From Pseudacidovorax intermedius (GTDB lineage: Bacteria; Pseudomonadota; Gammaproteobacteria; Burkholderiales; Burkholderiaceae_C), in assembly GCF_003350475.1 (NCBI RefSeq), contig NZ_QQAV01000014.1, forward strand, positions 1 through 64,000: a stretch of DNA of 64,000 bases, given 5' to 3'. Position 1 is the stretch's first letter; each line of letters begins with the position of its first letter. The notes below the pieces were generated by a model that did not search any database, was not told where the DNA came from, and saw only the letters and a list, made by a program, of their open reading frames with translations. The position numbers and the translations under genes were made by a program. Positions 52,341 through 60,910 of the stretch are shown here, one piece after another.

Positions 52341-53183
52341 ATGCAGAAGAAGACCTGGTTGATCACCGGCTGCTCGGCGGGCCTGGGCCGCGCCCTGGCC
52401 GAGGCGGTGGCCGCACGCGGCGACCGGCTGGTGGCCACCGCACGGTCCGTCGCCGCGCTGGACGACCTGCGCCAGCGCTACCCGGAGACCGTGCAGGTGG
52501 TCGCGCTCGACGTCACCCGCCCCGGTGACGCCGCGCAGGCTGTCGCGCTGGCCGAGCGCACCTTCGGCGGCCTGGACGTTCTGGTCAACAACGCGGGCGT
52601 CGGCTTCATCGGCGCCATCGAGGAAGGCGAGCCGCACGAGTACCGGCCGGTCTTCGAGATCAATGTGTTCGGCCTGATCGAGACCACCCGCGCCGCGCTG
52701 CCGGCGCTGCGCCAGCGCCCAGGGGCGCGCATCGTCAACCTGTCGTCCGGCGCCGGCATCGCGGGCTCGGCCGGCTCGGGCTTCTACAACGCGACCAATT
52801 TCGCGGTGGAAGGGCTCTCCGAAGCGCTGGCCGAAGAGCTCGCGCCCCTGGGCGTGAAGGTGCTCATCGTGGAGCCCGGGCCCTTCCGCACCGAGTTCCT
52901 GGGACGTTCGATGGCCACGGCGGCCCGCCGGATCGACGCCTATGCGCAGACGGCCCATGCCCGGCGCGACTACCGCGAACGCAACGACGGCAGGCAGGCC
53001 GGCGATCCGGCCAAGGCCGTCGCCGTCATGCTGCAGGCCGTCGACGCCGACAACCCGCCGCTGCACCTGCCGCTGGGGCCGGCGGCGCACCGGACGGCTG
53101 CCCGCAAGCTGAAGGCCTTCCGTGCGGACATCGCCGCATGGCGCGACCTGTCCATCGCGACCGACTTCACGCAGCAAGACTGA
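52341..53183 (+). CDS. Short-chain dehydrogenase/reductase with altered active site
   Basis: A 280-aa classical-type SDR. The cofactor motif is TGCSAGLGRALAEA, NNAG appears as VLVNNAGVGF, and the catalytic Ser region as IVNLSSGAG. The active-site tyrosine is present in GFYNATNFAVEG, but the catalytic lysine of YxxxK is replaced by Asn (codon AAT near 52796). Otherwise it resembles SDR5C-type oxidoreductases. The substitution suggests reduced or altered chemistry, or a sequencing difference. The ATG at 52341 follows AAGGAAAAGC. Confidence 0.85.
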   Translation: MQKKTWLITGCSAGLGRALAEAVAARGDRLVATARSVAALDDLRQRYPETVQVVALDVTRPGDAAQAVALAERTFGGLDVLVNNAGVGFIGAIEEGEPHEYRPVFEINVFGLIETTRAALPALRQRPGARIVNLSSGAGIAGSAGSGFYNATNFAVEGLSEALAEELAPLGVKVLIVEPGPFRTEFLGRSMATAARRIDAYAQTAHARRDYRERNDGRQAGDPAKAVAVMLQAVDADNPPLHLPLGPAAHRTAARKLKAFRADIAAWRDLSIATDFTQQD

Positions 53184-53219
53184 GGGCCGGGTCATGACAG
53201 TCACAAAGGCTCGGTCCAC

Positions 53220-54641
53220 ATGAAGGTGGCCATGAACCTTTCGACATCCGGGCAAGGCGACGGCGCCGATGCCCGCCGATGGCTGGCCCTGTGCGTGCTG
53301 CTGGCCGGCACGCTGCTGCCGCCGCTGGACTTCTTCATCGTCAACGTGGCGCTGCCCGCCATCCAGTCCGACCTGCAGGCGACGCCTTCGCTGGCCCAGC
53401 TGGTCGTGTCGGTGTACGCGGCGGCCTATGCCGTGACGCTGATCCTCGGCGGGCGGCTGGGCGACCTGTATGGGCGCAAGCGCATGTTCATCGCTGGGAT
53501 GCTGGGCTTCGGCGTGGCGTCGGCGCTGTGCGGGTTCGCGCCCTCGCCGGGCGTGCTGGTCGCGGGCCGGCTGCTGCAGGGCATCAGCGCGGCGGTGATG
53601 GCGCCGCAGTCGCTGGCGTCCATCCATGCCATCTTCCCGGCCGGGGAGAAGTCGCGTGCGCTCGGCATGTACGGCGCCACCTTCGGCGCGGCCTCGGTGG
53701 CCGGCCAGCTGCTGGGCGGCCTGCTGGTGGCGGCCGACCTCTTCGGGCTGGGGTGGCGCACGGTCTTCCTGATCAACCTGCCGGTCATCGCGCTGGCGAT
53801 TCCAGCGGCTATCGCCTGGGTGCGCGACAGCCGCTCCGAACAGGCAGCGCGCCTGGACATCGTGGGCGCACTGCTGCTGGCCGCCGGCCTGCTCGCGCTG
53901 GTGGCGCCCCTCATCGAGGGGCGCGAGCGAGGCTGGCCCGCATGGTGCATCGGCGTGCTGGCGCTCGCGCTGCCGCTGCTGCTCGCCTTCTGGCGTTGGG
54001 AGCAGCGCAAGGAGCGGGACGGCGGCACGCCGCTGGTGCCGCCCGCCGCGCTGGCCTCGCCGGGCCTGCGGCGCAGCTTGGCGGCTGCGTTCTTCTTCTA
54101 CACCCTCGCGCCCTTCTTTCTGGTGTTCGCCGTCTATGAACAGAGGGGGCTGGGCCACGACCCGCTGACCGCGGGGCTGGCGGTGCTGCCGCTGGGCATC
54201 GGCTTCCTGCTCGGCCCGCTCAGCAGTGCGGCCGTGGCACGACGGCTGGGCGCCGGCACGGCGGCATTCGCCATGGGCCTGGAGGTGGTGGGCGTGCTGG
54301 CCGCCGCGGGTCTGGCCTGGGTCGATGCGCCGGCGTGGCTGCCGGCGCCGCTGTTCCTCATCGGGCTCGGCCAGGGCATGGCGCTGCCCGCGCTGGTGCG
54401 GCTGAACGTGGACCACGTGGATGCACGCTGGGCCGGCCTGGCGGCCGGCATGGTCAATGCCACGCTGCAGATCAGCGCGGCGGTGTCGACCGCCATCATC
54501 GGCGGCCTGTTCTTTGCGCTGTCTTCGCACGGCGCCGGCCCCACGGCGGTGAAGGCGGCCTTTCCGATGGCGCTGCTGGTGATCGCTGCGGGACTGGCGC
54601 TGGGGGCGGTCCTGAGCCGGGAGGCGCGGGCGGCGCCTTGA
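53220..54641 (+). CDS. MFS drug-efflux transporter (DHA2/EmrB-QacA type)
   Basis: A 473-aa membrane protein with about 14 spans. FFIVNVALPAIQSDLQATPS and LGGRLGDLYGRKRMFIAGML (motif A) are typical of the 14-span drug:H+ antiporters, and GRLLQGISAAVMAPQSLASI is motif C-like. It follows the SDR by 36 nt. Export of a toxic compound or intermediate is likely; the substrate is unknown. A second ATG four codons downstream is an alternative start. Confidence 0.88.
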   Translation: MKVAMNLSTSGQGDGADARRWLALCVLLAGTLLPPLDFFIVNVALPAIQSDLQATPSLAQLVVSVYAAAYAVTLILGGRLGDLYGRKRMFIAGMLGFGVASALCGFAPSPGVLVAGRLLQGISAAVMAPQSLASIHAIFPAGEKSRALGMYGATFGAASVAGQLLGGLLVAADLFGLGWRTVFLINLPVIALAIPAAIAWVRDSRSEQAARLDIVGALLLAAGLLALVAPLIEGRERGWPAWCIGVLALALPLLLAFWRWEQRKERDGGTPLVPPAALASPGLRRSLAAAFFFYTLAPFFLVFAVYEQRGLGHDPLTAGLAVLPLGIGFLLGPLSSAAVARRLGAGTAAFAMGLEVVGVLAAAGLAWVDAPAWLPAPLFLIGLGQGMALPALVRLNVDHVDARWAGLAAGMVNATLQISAAVSTAIIGGLFFALSSHGAGPTAVKAAFPMALLVIAAGLALGAVLSREARAAP

Positions 54642-54692
54642 GGTCGCGGCGTGCGCCCGCTCAACAACAGCGCACGGCCGGGCGTGGCTGCG

Positions 54693-55931
54693 TCACGGCA
54701 AGCGCCCCACCCGGGGTTCCATCAGCACGCCGAGCGTCTCCCGCAGGCGCCGGATTCGCCGCTCGTTCTTCAGCGTCCTGCGGCCCCGCCCATAGATGGA
54801 CGCCTTGAGCACCAGCCGCAGCTGCTCGCGCTGCAGCCGGCGCTTCAGCCGCCGCGCGCGGCGGCCGTATTCGCGGCCGATGGCACGCCGGGCGCGCAGG
54901 CGCTCCAGCGGGTTGCCCAGGCGCTCGCGCTCGTCGTCGGCCAGCAGGTCGCGCTCGGGCACCAGCGCCTCGGCCTGGGCATGCAGGTAGGCGCCGGTCT
55001 CGCGCGTGGCGGCGCGCCAGATCAGGACCGCGGCCAGCAGCAGGGGCAGGCCCTTGGTCACCATCAGCAGGCTCACGCCCAGATTGCTGTTGGGGAACCA
55101 GCTTTCCAGCCAGGGCGAGTTCCAGACGAAGTGCATGGCCCAGGCCAGCCCGAAGCAGGCCACGGCCACACCCACGCGCACCGGCCGGCTGCGCTCGGTG
55201 TGCCGCAGGTACCAGGCCACGCCATAGGCGGCCACCGCGCTGAAGGCGGCGTGGGTCCACGGGCCCGACAGCACCCCGCGGCTGAGCAGGTTCCACAGCA
55301 CCGGGTAGACCTGGTTCTCCAGCGGGAAGTTGATGGCCGCGCGCACGGTGTACGCCAGGTTCTCGACCACCTGGAAACCCAGCCCGGCCATGGCGCCGAC
55401 GATGAGCACCGACAGCTCGGTGCGGAACTGCCGGCGCGCCATCTGCACCAGCAGCAGCACGCCCGCGAGCTTGAGGAATTCCTCGGTGATGGGGCCGGCC
55501 AGGGCCGGTCCCCAGGTGGCGGCGAATTCGGGCGAGACCTGCTTGGCCGCCAGGCTCTGGATGGCACGGTTGGCCGGCGCCGCCAGCGTGGGCGCGGCCA
55601 GGCCGCCCCAGGCGAAGGCCAGGCCGTACGCCGCGGGCCGGTGCTGCGCCAGCAGGTCCATGGCGCCGAAGGCGGCCATGAAGAGCCGGGCATACAGCGC
55701 CCACGCCAGCGTGGCCAGCAGCGCCGCCACCGGCACCACGCGCAGGCCCGACAGGTAGAGCTGGCCCATGGACCACAGCCCGAGCAGCAGTAGCGCCACC
55801 ATCAGCCAGAAGGCGGCGCGCCGCGGCTGGAAGAAGGGCTCCTCGGCCTCGAAGGCCTGCAGGCGCGCCAGGGCCTTCGGCTCATGGGCGGATGGGGGTG
55901 AAGGCGCGGCCGGCACGACAAGCGGTCTCAT
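54693..55931 (-). CDS. PrsW-family intramembrane metalloprotease-like protein
   Basis: A 412-aa protein with about eight membrane spans and a basic C-terminal cytosolic tail (residues 330-412, many Arg). PrsW/CAAX-protease-like motifs are visible: AGPITEEFLKLAGVLLLVQM (paired Glu), GFQVVENLAYT, GPWTHAAFSAVAAYG and AMHFVWNSPWL (His). PrsW cleaves anti-sigma factors in Bacillus; here the substrate is unknown. Its start overlaps the stop of the upstream membrane-anchored protein (ATGA), which could be a partner. Confidence 0.8.
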   Translation of the reverse strand: MRPLVVPAAPSPPSAHEPKALARLQAFEAEEPFFQPRRAAFWLMVALLLLGLWSMGQLYLSGLRVVPVAALLATLAWALYARLFMAAFGAMDLLAQHRPAAYGLAFAWGGLAAPTLAAPANRAIQSLAAKQVSPEFAATWGPALAGPITEEFLKLAGVLLLVQMARRQFRTELSVLIVGAMAGLGFQVVENLAYTVRAAINFPLENQVYPVLWNLLSRGVLSGPWTHAAFSAVAAYGVAWYLRHTERSRPVRVGVAVACFGLAWAMHFVWNSPWLESWFPNSNLGVSLLMVTKGLPLLLAAVLIWRAATRETGAYLHAQAEALVPERDLLADDERERLGNPLERLRARRAIGREYGRRARRLKRRLQREQLRLVLKASIYGRGRRTLKNERRIRRLRETLGVLMEPRVGRLP

Positions 55932-56548
55932 GCGGCGCCCAGGTCCATCGAGGCCAGCATGTCCTGCGCCTCGGTCAGCGCCTGCGCGCCGGCGTCGGTG
56001 TCCTGGTTGGGTCCGTAGAAGTCGACGGTGACGACGGTGGCACGCGCCTCGTCCATCACCAGCCACAGCCGGCCGCTCATGCGCGCGCCGTAGTAGGCAA
56101 AGGTGGTGCCCTGCAGGCCCCAGTCGGTGAAGAAGCCCGACGGCTCGCCTTCCACGCGCAGGCGGTAGCCGCGCTCCAGCAGCCGCTGCTCGCGCCGCAG
56201 CAGGCCGTCGGCGTCGCCATGCCAGGCGGCGGTCTGCACCGAAAAGCTGTGGCCGCTCTTGACCAGCACCAGCGACTGGCCGGGCCGCGAGCGGGCCACG
56301 TCCATCTGCCAGCCTGGCGCCGGCACGAAGCGGGCCGGGCCGATGGTGAGCGGCTGTCCCTGGGCCACGGCCCGCGCGCTCGGCGTGAGCTGGTCCCACA
56401 GCTGCAGGCCGCCCACGTACAGCACCATGGCCGCGGCCAGGGCGAGCGTGGCGGGCCAGGTGGACTGGCCAGGGCGAGGAGCGGCAGGCATGCCGGCGAT
56501 GCTGCCATGGCCGGACTGCACGGTGCTGACGCGGGGTGGCGAGGTCAT
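55928..56548 (-). CDS. Membrane-anchored hypothetical protein, partner of PrsW-like protease
   Basis: 206 aa: a cytosolic N-terminus, one membrane span (ATLALAAAMVLYVGGLQLW, about 33-51) and an extracytoplasmic domain of about 150 residues with regular beta-strand-like pattern (SLVLVKSGHSFSVQTAAW). I do not recognise a family. Translational overlap with the PrsW-like gene suggests a shared complex or that it is a substrate. Confidence 0.7.
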   Translation of the reverse strand: MTSPPRVSTVQSGHGSIAGMPAAPRPGQSTWPATLALAAAMVLYVGGLQLWDQLTPSARAVAQGQPLTIGPARFVPAPGWQMDVARSRPGQSLVLVKSGHSFSVQTAAWHGDADGLLRREQRLLERGYRLRVEGEPSGFFTDWGLQGTTFAYYGARMSGRLWLVMDEARATVVTVDFYGPNQDTDAGAQALTEAQDMLASMDLGAA

Positions 56549-56591
56549 GGGAGCAGGCGTGCAACGCGCATGCCAGCGGCCGTAAGAACGC

Positions 56592-56924
56592 TCATGCCCT
56601 CTCGGTCTCCAGGTGCGCGTCGCAGCCCTTGCCGGCGGCGATGTAGCGCCGGGCCAGGCGCGCCAGCAGCGGGGCGGCGCGCCGCAGTGGGCGCGGCAAC
56701 CAGCGCTCGGGCTCCACGATCAGGCCGCAGCGGTAGACCTGCGCCCCGCCCTGCCAGACCAGCGCGGCGCAGGCCCCCTGCGTGCGACGGCTGGCCACGA
56801 TGCCCAGCGGACAGGGCGCATGCGCACAGCACACGCCGCAGCCGTTGCACGGGGCGCCGTAGGGCGGCTTCTCCGGCGCTTCGGGCTGCAGGTGGATGAC
56901 GCGGTGGGGTCGGGGGTCGCCCAT
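56592..56924 (-). CDS. Small cysteine-rich protein (YkgJ-like metal cluster)
   Basis: A 110-aa protein with an N-terminal cluster PCNGCGVCCAHAPCPLG and two further cysteines (GACAALV, YRCGLIV). This resembles YkgJ-type or ferredoxin-like Zn/Fe-S binding proteins. The C-terminal half is helical and ends in CDAHLETERA. It could bind a Fe-S cluster; function unknown. It lies 43 nt before the membrane-anchored protein gene on the same strand. Confidence 0.72.
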   Translation of the reverse strand: MGDPRPHRVIHLQPEAPEKPPYGAPCNGCGVCCAHAPCPLGIVASRRTQGACAALVWQGGAQVYRCGLIVEPERWLPRPLRRAAPLLARLARRYIAAGKGCDAHLETERA

Positions 56925-56983
56925 GGTGGCTGGGGCAAGGCGGCGAGGGCGGCGGCGCGACGGACGCGGGGCAGAGGCCGGGC

Positions 56984-57682
56984 TCAGCGGCCGGTCCAGG
57001 CGGCCAGCAGAGCGGGCAGCCGAGCCATGTCCTCGAACGTGGTCGCCGCGCCCACCGACAGCAAGGCCTGGCTGCCGCTGTGGCCCGGCCCGCCCGGGCT
57101 ATAGCCGAAGACCGTGGCGCCCGCGGCCACGCCGGCGGTGGCGCCGGTGACGGTGTCTTCCACCACGGCGCAGCGCGCGGCCGGCACGCCCAGAGCGGCG
57201 GCGGCGGCCAAGTACACGTCGGGATGCGGCTTGCTGCGCGGCGTCTCGTGGCCACTGAAGATGCGGCCTTCGAACAGGTCCAGCAGGCCGACCTTGGCCA
57301 GTTGCAGCTCGACCTTGCGCCGGTCGGCGCCCGAGGCGCAGGCGATGCGCCCGTCCAGTTGGCGGTGCAGCTCGCGCACCGCCGCAACCGCGCCGGGAAT
57401 GGCGACCAGCTCGCGTTCCAGCGCCTCGTTGCGTCGGGCCCAGAAGCGGTCGAGCCAGGCGCGGTCGATGCGCACACCAGTGCGCTGGTAGATCAGCTCG
57501 GCCTCGTCCTTGACCGCCTTGCCGATAAAGACCTGCATCGCCTCTTCCTCGGTGATGGGCCAGCCCAGTTCGTGGAGCATGGCCACCAGCACGCGGTGGG
57601 TGATCGGCTCGGAATCGACCAGAACGCCGTCGCAGTCGAAAAGCACGGCGTCGAAGGGAAAGGAGGGGAGAGTGGCGGACAT
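56984..57682 (-). CDS. HAD-superfamily hydrolase (phosphoglycolate phosphatase/beta-PGM-like)
   Basis: A 232-aa HAD subfamily IA protein. Motif I is VLFDCDGVLVDSEP (nucleophile Asp), motif II region IACASGADRRKVELQL, motif III lysine GHETPRSKPHPDVYLAAAAA and motif IV CAVVEDTVTGATAG. It dephosphorylates a small phosphorylated metabolite such as phosphoglycolate or a sugar phosphate; the substrate cannot be told. The start at 57682 gives MSATLPSFPFDAVLFD; an ATG ten codons upstream is possible. Confidence 0.87.
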   Translation of the reverse strand: MSATLPSFPFDAVLFDCDGVLVDSEPITHRVLVAMLHELGWPITEEEAMQVFIGKAVKDEAELIYQRTGVRIDRAWLDRFWARRNEALERELVAIPGAVAAVRELHRQLDGRIACASGADRRKVELQLAKVGLLDLFEGRIFSGHETPRSKPHPDVYLAAAAALGVPAARCAVVEDTVTGATAGVAAGATVFGYSPGGPGHSGSQALLSVGAATTFEDMARLPALLAAWTGR

Positions 57683-57750
57683 CGGGAGACGGCATGCACG
57701 AACGGGATGCATGGTGGCTGAAACAGAGCCGCCAGCTTAGCCGGCTGCCG

Positions 57751-58374
57751 TTACCTCAAGCACGGATTTTGCGCCATCGCACACCAAAGAAGCACCGGAA
57801 ACAACACGACGGTTCCGAGGATCAACGCCCCGTCCGCCAACACAGTCACTGGCGTTGCTGCTACCTTTAGAGCGGTCCCAGCAGCTGAGGACCTCTCAGT
57901 CACGCTCACGATGTACTCCCGCCTGAATTTCTGGCTGGCCGGACCCTTAAATTGATCAGTTGAATAGCGGGTGCCCTTCATTGCCACAGTTGCCTTCCAG
58001 CCGCCGCCAGTCAGCACGAAGCCTGAGCTCTCCACCAGTCGCTGCTGTGCAGGATCAAGGTCTGGCTTTAGCTCGAGATTGATCTTGCCTGTCACCGTGC
58101 TGCCGCCCTCCACTTCGAATTCCTCGAACTCGGCGTCGCGCGCAGCGCCGTGCAAGGCGGGAGCCAACATTGCCCTCAGTGCGGGAGGAGCCGCGAACAC
58201 GTAGTGATAGCTCTGGCCAAGGATGACCAAGCTGCTGCCATCCTGGTTAGCAAAGAAACCGTTTATCTGTTCCCAGTAAGTGTTTTGCTTGTACATGTGC
58301 TCAGTGATGCAGCCGGACAGCCCGACCATGGCAATGCCCGCGGCAGCAAGCACGTGGCGTCGATTCAAGTTCAT
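57751..58374 (-). CDS. Lipoprotein of unknown function
   Basis: A 207-aa protein with a lipoprotein signal. RRHVLAAAGIAMVGLSGC resembles a short twin-Arg leader with lipobox LSGC. The mature domain contains GSSLVILGQSYHYVFAAPPA and repeated beta-strand-like segments, ending in a hydrophobic helix (GALILGTVVLFPVLLWCAMA). No family recognised. GC is lower than in neighbours (about 57%). It stands alone between the HAD gene and the repeat-bearing spacer. Confidence 0.72.
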   Translation of the reverse strand: MNLNRRHVLAAAGIAMVGLSGCITEHMYKQNTYWEQINGFFANQDGSSLVILGQSYHYVFAAPPALRAMLAPALHGAARDAEFEEFEVEGGSTVTGKINLELKPDLDPAQQRLVESSGFVLTGGGWKATVAMKGTRYSTDQFKGPASQKFRREYIVSVTERSSAAGTALKVAATPVTVLADGALILGTVVLFPVLLWCAMAQNPCLR

Positions 58375-58829
58375 TGGTGTGGATCCTCCATATCGCGTCG
58401 CGATGCGTTGCATCGCGGCGGCCCTGCGGAATTCCTCGGCTCCGCCGTTAAGCGCTGCCAGCCTGGGCGGGTGCCGGACCCTGGCGCGTCGCGTCCACAC
58501 GGCTGCGCAACGGTACTTCCGTTGCCTCGATGTGGAATGGCAGGGGCGGACTATCCGGGCTGGCCAAAGCAGGCGCAAGGAACTACGCCGCAGCCGGCCG
58601 CAGATGATCTTGCTTCCAGAAACGGGGCAGATGCACGCGCTGCAGCGCCCCTGGCGCTCGATTCCCGTCAGTCGACATGTTGGCTGTGAGTCACTCAACC
58701 CGTTCGCCCTGAGCTTGTCGAAGGGCTTTTGTCAGGTTTCGACAAGCTCAGCCCGAACGGACTTCGGTGAACTGCCTGGCAGTGCGCCTGGGCCTCGGGG
58801 TCAGGGGCCTCGGTCTGCGGTTCAGGCCC
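58375..58829. other. Intergenic spacer carrying a REP-type element
   Basis: The 455 nt hold no credible gene. The left part is upstream of the lipoprotein gene. The right part contains the inverted repeat at 58700-58760 and then host-like GC-rich sequence leading to the stop of the citryl-CoA lyase-like gene. Confidence 0.6.
58700..58760. repeat. Complete REP-type inverted repeat
   Basis: Arms CCGTTCGCCCTGAGCTTGTC (23 nt in all, 58700-58722) and its complement with one difference (58738-58760) flank a 15-nt loop. It is the same family as 32260-32319 and 3828-3850. Between two convergent 3'/5' gene ends it could act as a hairpin in RNA or simply as a mobile repeat. Confidence 0.92.
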
Positions 58830-59711
58830 TCAGCGCTGCGCCGGCACCTCGCGCTGCGGCGGCCCGTCGTAAGTGGGCTGGTACTGCCGCGGAATCGGGC
58901 CCTTGATGCGCACATCCTGTGCGGTCTGCTCCCACGCATGCGCCAGCACGCCCACCGAGCGGGACAGGCAGAACAGCCCGCGCGCCAGCGGCGCTGGAAA
59001 GCCCAGCTCGGCATAGATGACGGCGGTGGCGCCGTCGATGTTCATGGGAATGGGCTTGCCCTTGGCGGCCGACAGGCGCGCCTCGACCGCGCGACCGATG
59101 CGGGCGAAGCGCCCGTCGACCTCGCCGGCCGCCGCGGCCTCGTCCACCAGCGCCAGCAGCGGCGCCGAGCGCGGGTCCACCGGATGGAAGCGGTGGCCGA
59201 AGCCCGCCACCACCTTGCCGCGCGCGGCGATGAAGGCGTCCAGGCCCTCCTGCACGGCGCGGTCCTCATCGGTGCCGGCGTCCATTCGGGCGGCGATGTC
59301 CTCGTACAGCTCCACCGCCTGCTCGCCCGCGCCGCCGTGCACGTCGCCCAGCACGTTGACGGCCGAGGCCATGGCGCTGTTCAGGCCCACGCCGCAGGTG
59401 GCGGCCATGCGCGCGATGGCAATGCTGGGCGCCTGCGGGCCGTGGTCCACGGCGGCCATCAGCGCGGCCTCCAGCAGCGCGGCCTGGCCGGGCGTGGGCA
59501 GGTCGCCGCGGGTCATCAGCCAGATCATCTGGGCCAGGCTCACGCGCTCGCGGATCAGGTCCTGGATCGGGTAGCCGCGGTAGCGGATCACGCCGGGCGA
59601 CATGTCGATGATGGAGGTGCGCCACCAGTCCTCGGTGGTGCGGCGGGCGTCGGGGGCGGGCTTGGCGCCGGGGGCAGAAGCGCCAGCCGGCAGAGATGCG
59701 GGATCGGTCAT
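58830..59711 (-). CDS. Citrate-synthase-family protein, probable citryl-CoA lyase
   Basis: A 293-aa protein, shorter than citrate synthase (~430). Family features are SIIDMSPGVIRYRGYPIQDL at the start, NVLGDVHGGAGEQAVELYED (first catalytic His) and GFGHRFHPVDPRSAPLLAL (second His region with Asp). Short forms annotated as citryl-CoA lyase occur beside CaiB-type CoA-transferases in Burkholderiales and would cleave a citryl-CoA-like thioester. The start overlaps the stop of the CoA-transferase gene (ATGA), supporting a coupled activation-cleavage pathway. Confidence 0.8.
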   Translation of the reverse strand: MTDPASLPAGASAPGAKPAPDARRTTEDWWRTSIIDMSPGVIRYRGYPIQDLIRERVSLAQMIWLMTRGDLPTPGQAALLEAALMAAVDHGPQAPSIAIARMAATCGVGLNSAMASAVNVLGDVHGGAGEQAVELYEDIAARMDAGTDEDRAVQEGLDAFIAARGKVVAGFGHRFHPVDPRSAPLLALVDEAAAAGEVDGRFARIGRAVEARLSAAKGKPIPMNIDGATAVIYAELGFPAPLARGLFCLSRSVGVLAHAWEQTAQDVRIKGPIPRQYQPTYDGPPQREVPAQR

Positions 59712-60907
59712 ATGGCTTGTTCGTCTTGCAGTTGCGCGATCTCCCCGGCCGAGTAGCCGAGGCTGGCCAGGATCTCCGTGGAATGCTGGCCCAGCGTGGG
59801 CGGCGGCGTGTCCACACGCGGCGCCTGGCCGTCGATCTTGAAGCCGGTGCGCACCACGCGGATGTCGCGGCCCACGCCCGGCACGTCGTCGAAGCGGCCG
59901 ATCATGCCGCGGCCGGCCACCTGCGGATGCGCCAGCGCCTCGCCCACGGTGTAGACCGGCCCCGCCGGCACGCCGGCCTGGTTGAGCAGCGGCCACCAGG
60001 CCTCGGTGGTGCGCGCGGCCAGGGCCGCTTCAAGCTGGGTCTTGAGTTCGGCGCGGTGCTGCAGACGGCCCTGGCGTTCGCAAAAGCGCGGGTCCTGCGG
60101 CAGGTCGGGCCGCTCCACCACGCGGCACAGGGCCTCGAACTGCTCCTGCTTGTTGGCGGCGATGTTGAGCAGCCCGTCGGCCGTGCGGAAGGTGCCGGAG
60201 GGGCTGGCGGTGAAGTTGTCGTTGCCCATGGGCTGCGGCGCGCGGCCGGCGATCAGATGGTTGGAGACCACCCAGCCCATGGTCGCCATCACCGCCTCGA
60301 GCATGGAGACGTCGATGAAGGTGCCGCCGGTGCGCTGCCGGTCGGCCAGGGCCGCAGCGATGGCGAAGGCCGCCGTCATGCCGCCGATGGTGTCGGCCAT
60401 CGGATAGCCCACACGGTAGGGCGCGTTGTCGGGCGCGCCGGTGATGCTCATGGTGCCCGACATGCCCTGGATGATCTGGTCATAGGCCGGCAGGTCGCGC
60501 AGCGGGCCGTCCTGGCCGAAGCCGGAGATGGCGCAGTAGACGAGGCGCGGGTTCTCGGCCAGCAGCGACTCGTAGCCCAGGCCCAGGCGCTGCATCACGC
60601 CGGGGCGGAAGTTCTCCACCAGCACGTCGGCGCTGCGCACCAGGCGGCGCAGCACCTCCTTTCCGGCGGGCTTCTTGAAGTCGACGGTGATGGAGCGCTT
60701 GCCCGGGTTCTGCGCCAGGAAGGAGACGCCCATGTGGCGGCGATTGAGTTCCGGGTCGGCGCCGAGCTGCCGGGCCAGGTCGCCGCCCTGGCGGCTTTCC
60801 ACCTTGATGACGTCGGCGCCCATGTGGGCCAGCTGGTGGCAGGCGAAGGGCCCGGCCAGCACATTGGTGAGATCGAGGACGCGGATGCCCTGCAACGAAG
60901 CACCCAT
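59708..60907 (-). CDS. CaiB/BaiF-family (class III) CoA-transferase
   Basis: A 399-aa class III CoA-transferase. IRVLDLTNVLAGPFACHQLA opens the family fold, followed by GADVIKVESRQGGDLARQLG, ADVLVENFRPGVMQRLGLGY and the catalytic-Asp region YDQIIQGMSGTMSITG. These enzymes move CoA between carboxylic acids. With the downstream lyase it would activate and then split a di- or tricarboxylate imported with help of the Bug receptor. Donor and acceptor are unknown. Confidence 0.88.
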   Translation of the reverse strand: MGASLQGIRVLDLTNVLAGPFACHQLAHMGADVIKVESRQGGDLARQLGADPELNRRHMGVSFLAQNPGKRSITVDFKKPAGKEVLRRLVRSADVLVENFRPGVMQRLGLGYESLLAENPRLVYCAISGFGQDGPLRDLPAYDQIIQGMSGTMSITGAPDNAPYRVGYPMADTIGGMTAAFAIAAALADRQRTGGTFIDVSMLEAVMATMGWVVSNHLIAGRAPQPMGNDNFTASPSGTFRTADGLLNIAANKQEQFEALCRVVERPDLPQDPRFCERQGRLQHRAELKTQLEAALAARTTEAWWPLLNQAGVPAGPVYTVGEALAHPQVAGRGMIGRFDDVPGVGRDIRVVRTGFKIDGQAPRVDTPPPTLGQHSTEILASLGYSAGEIAQLQDEQAI

Positions 60908-60910
60908 CCT

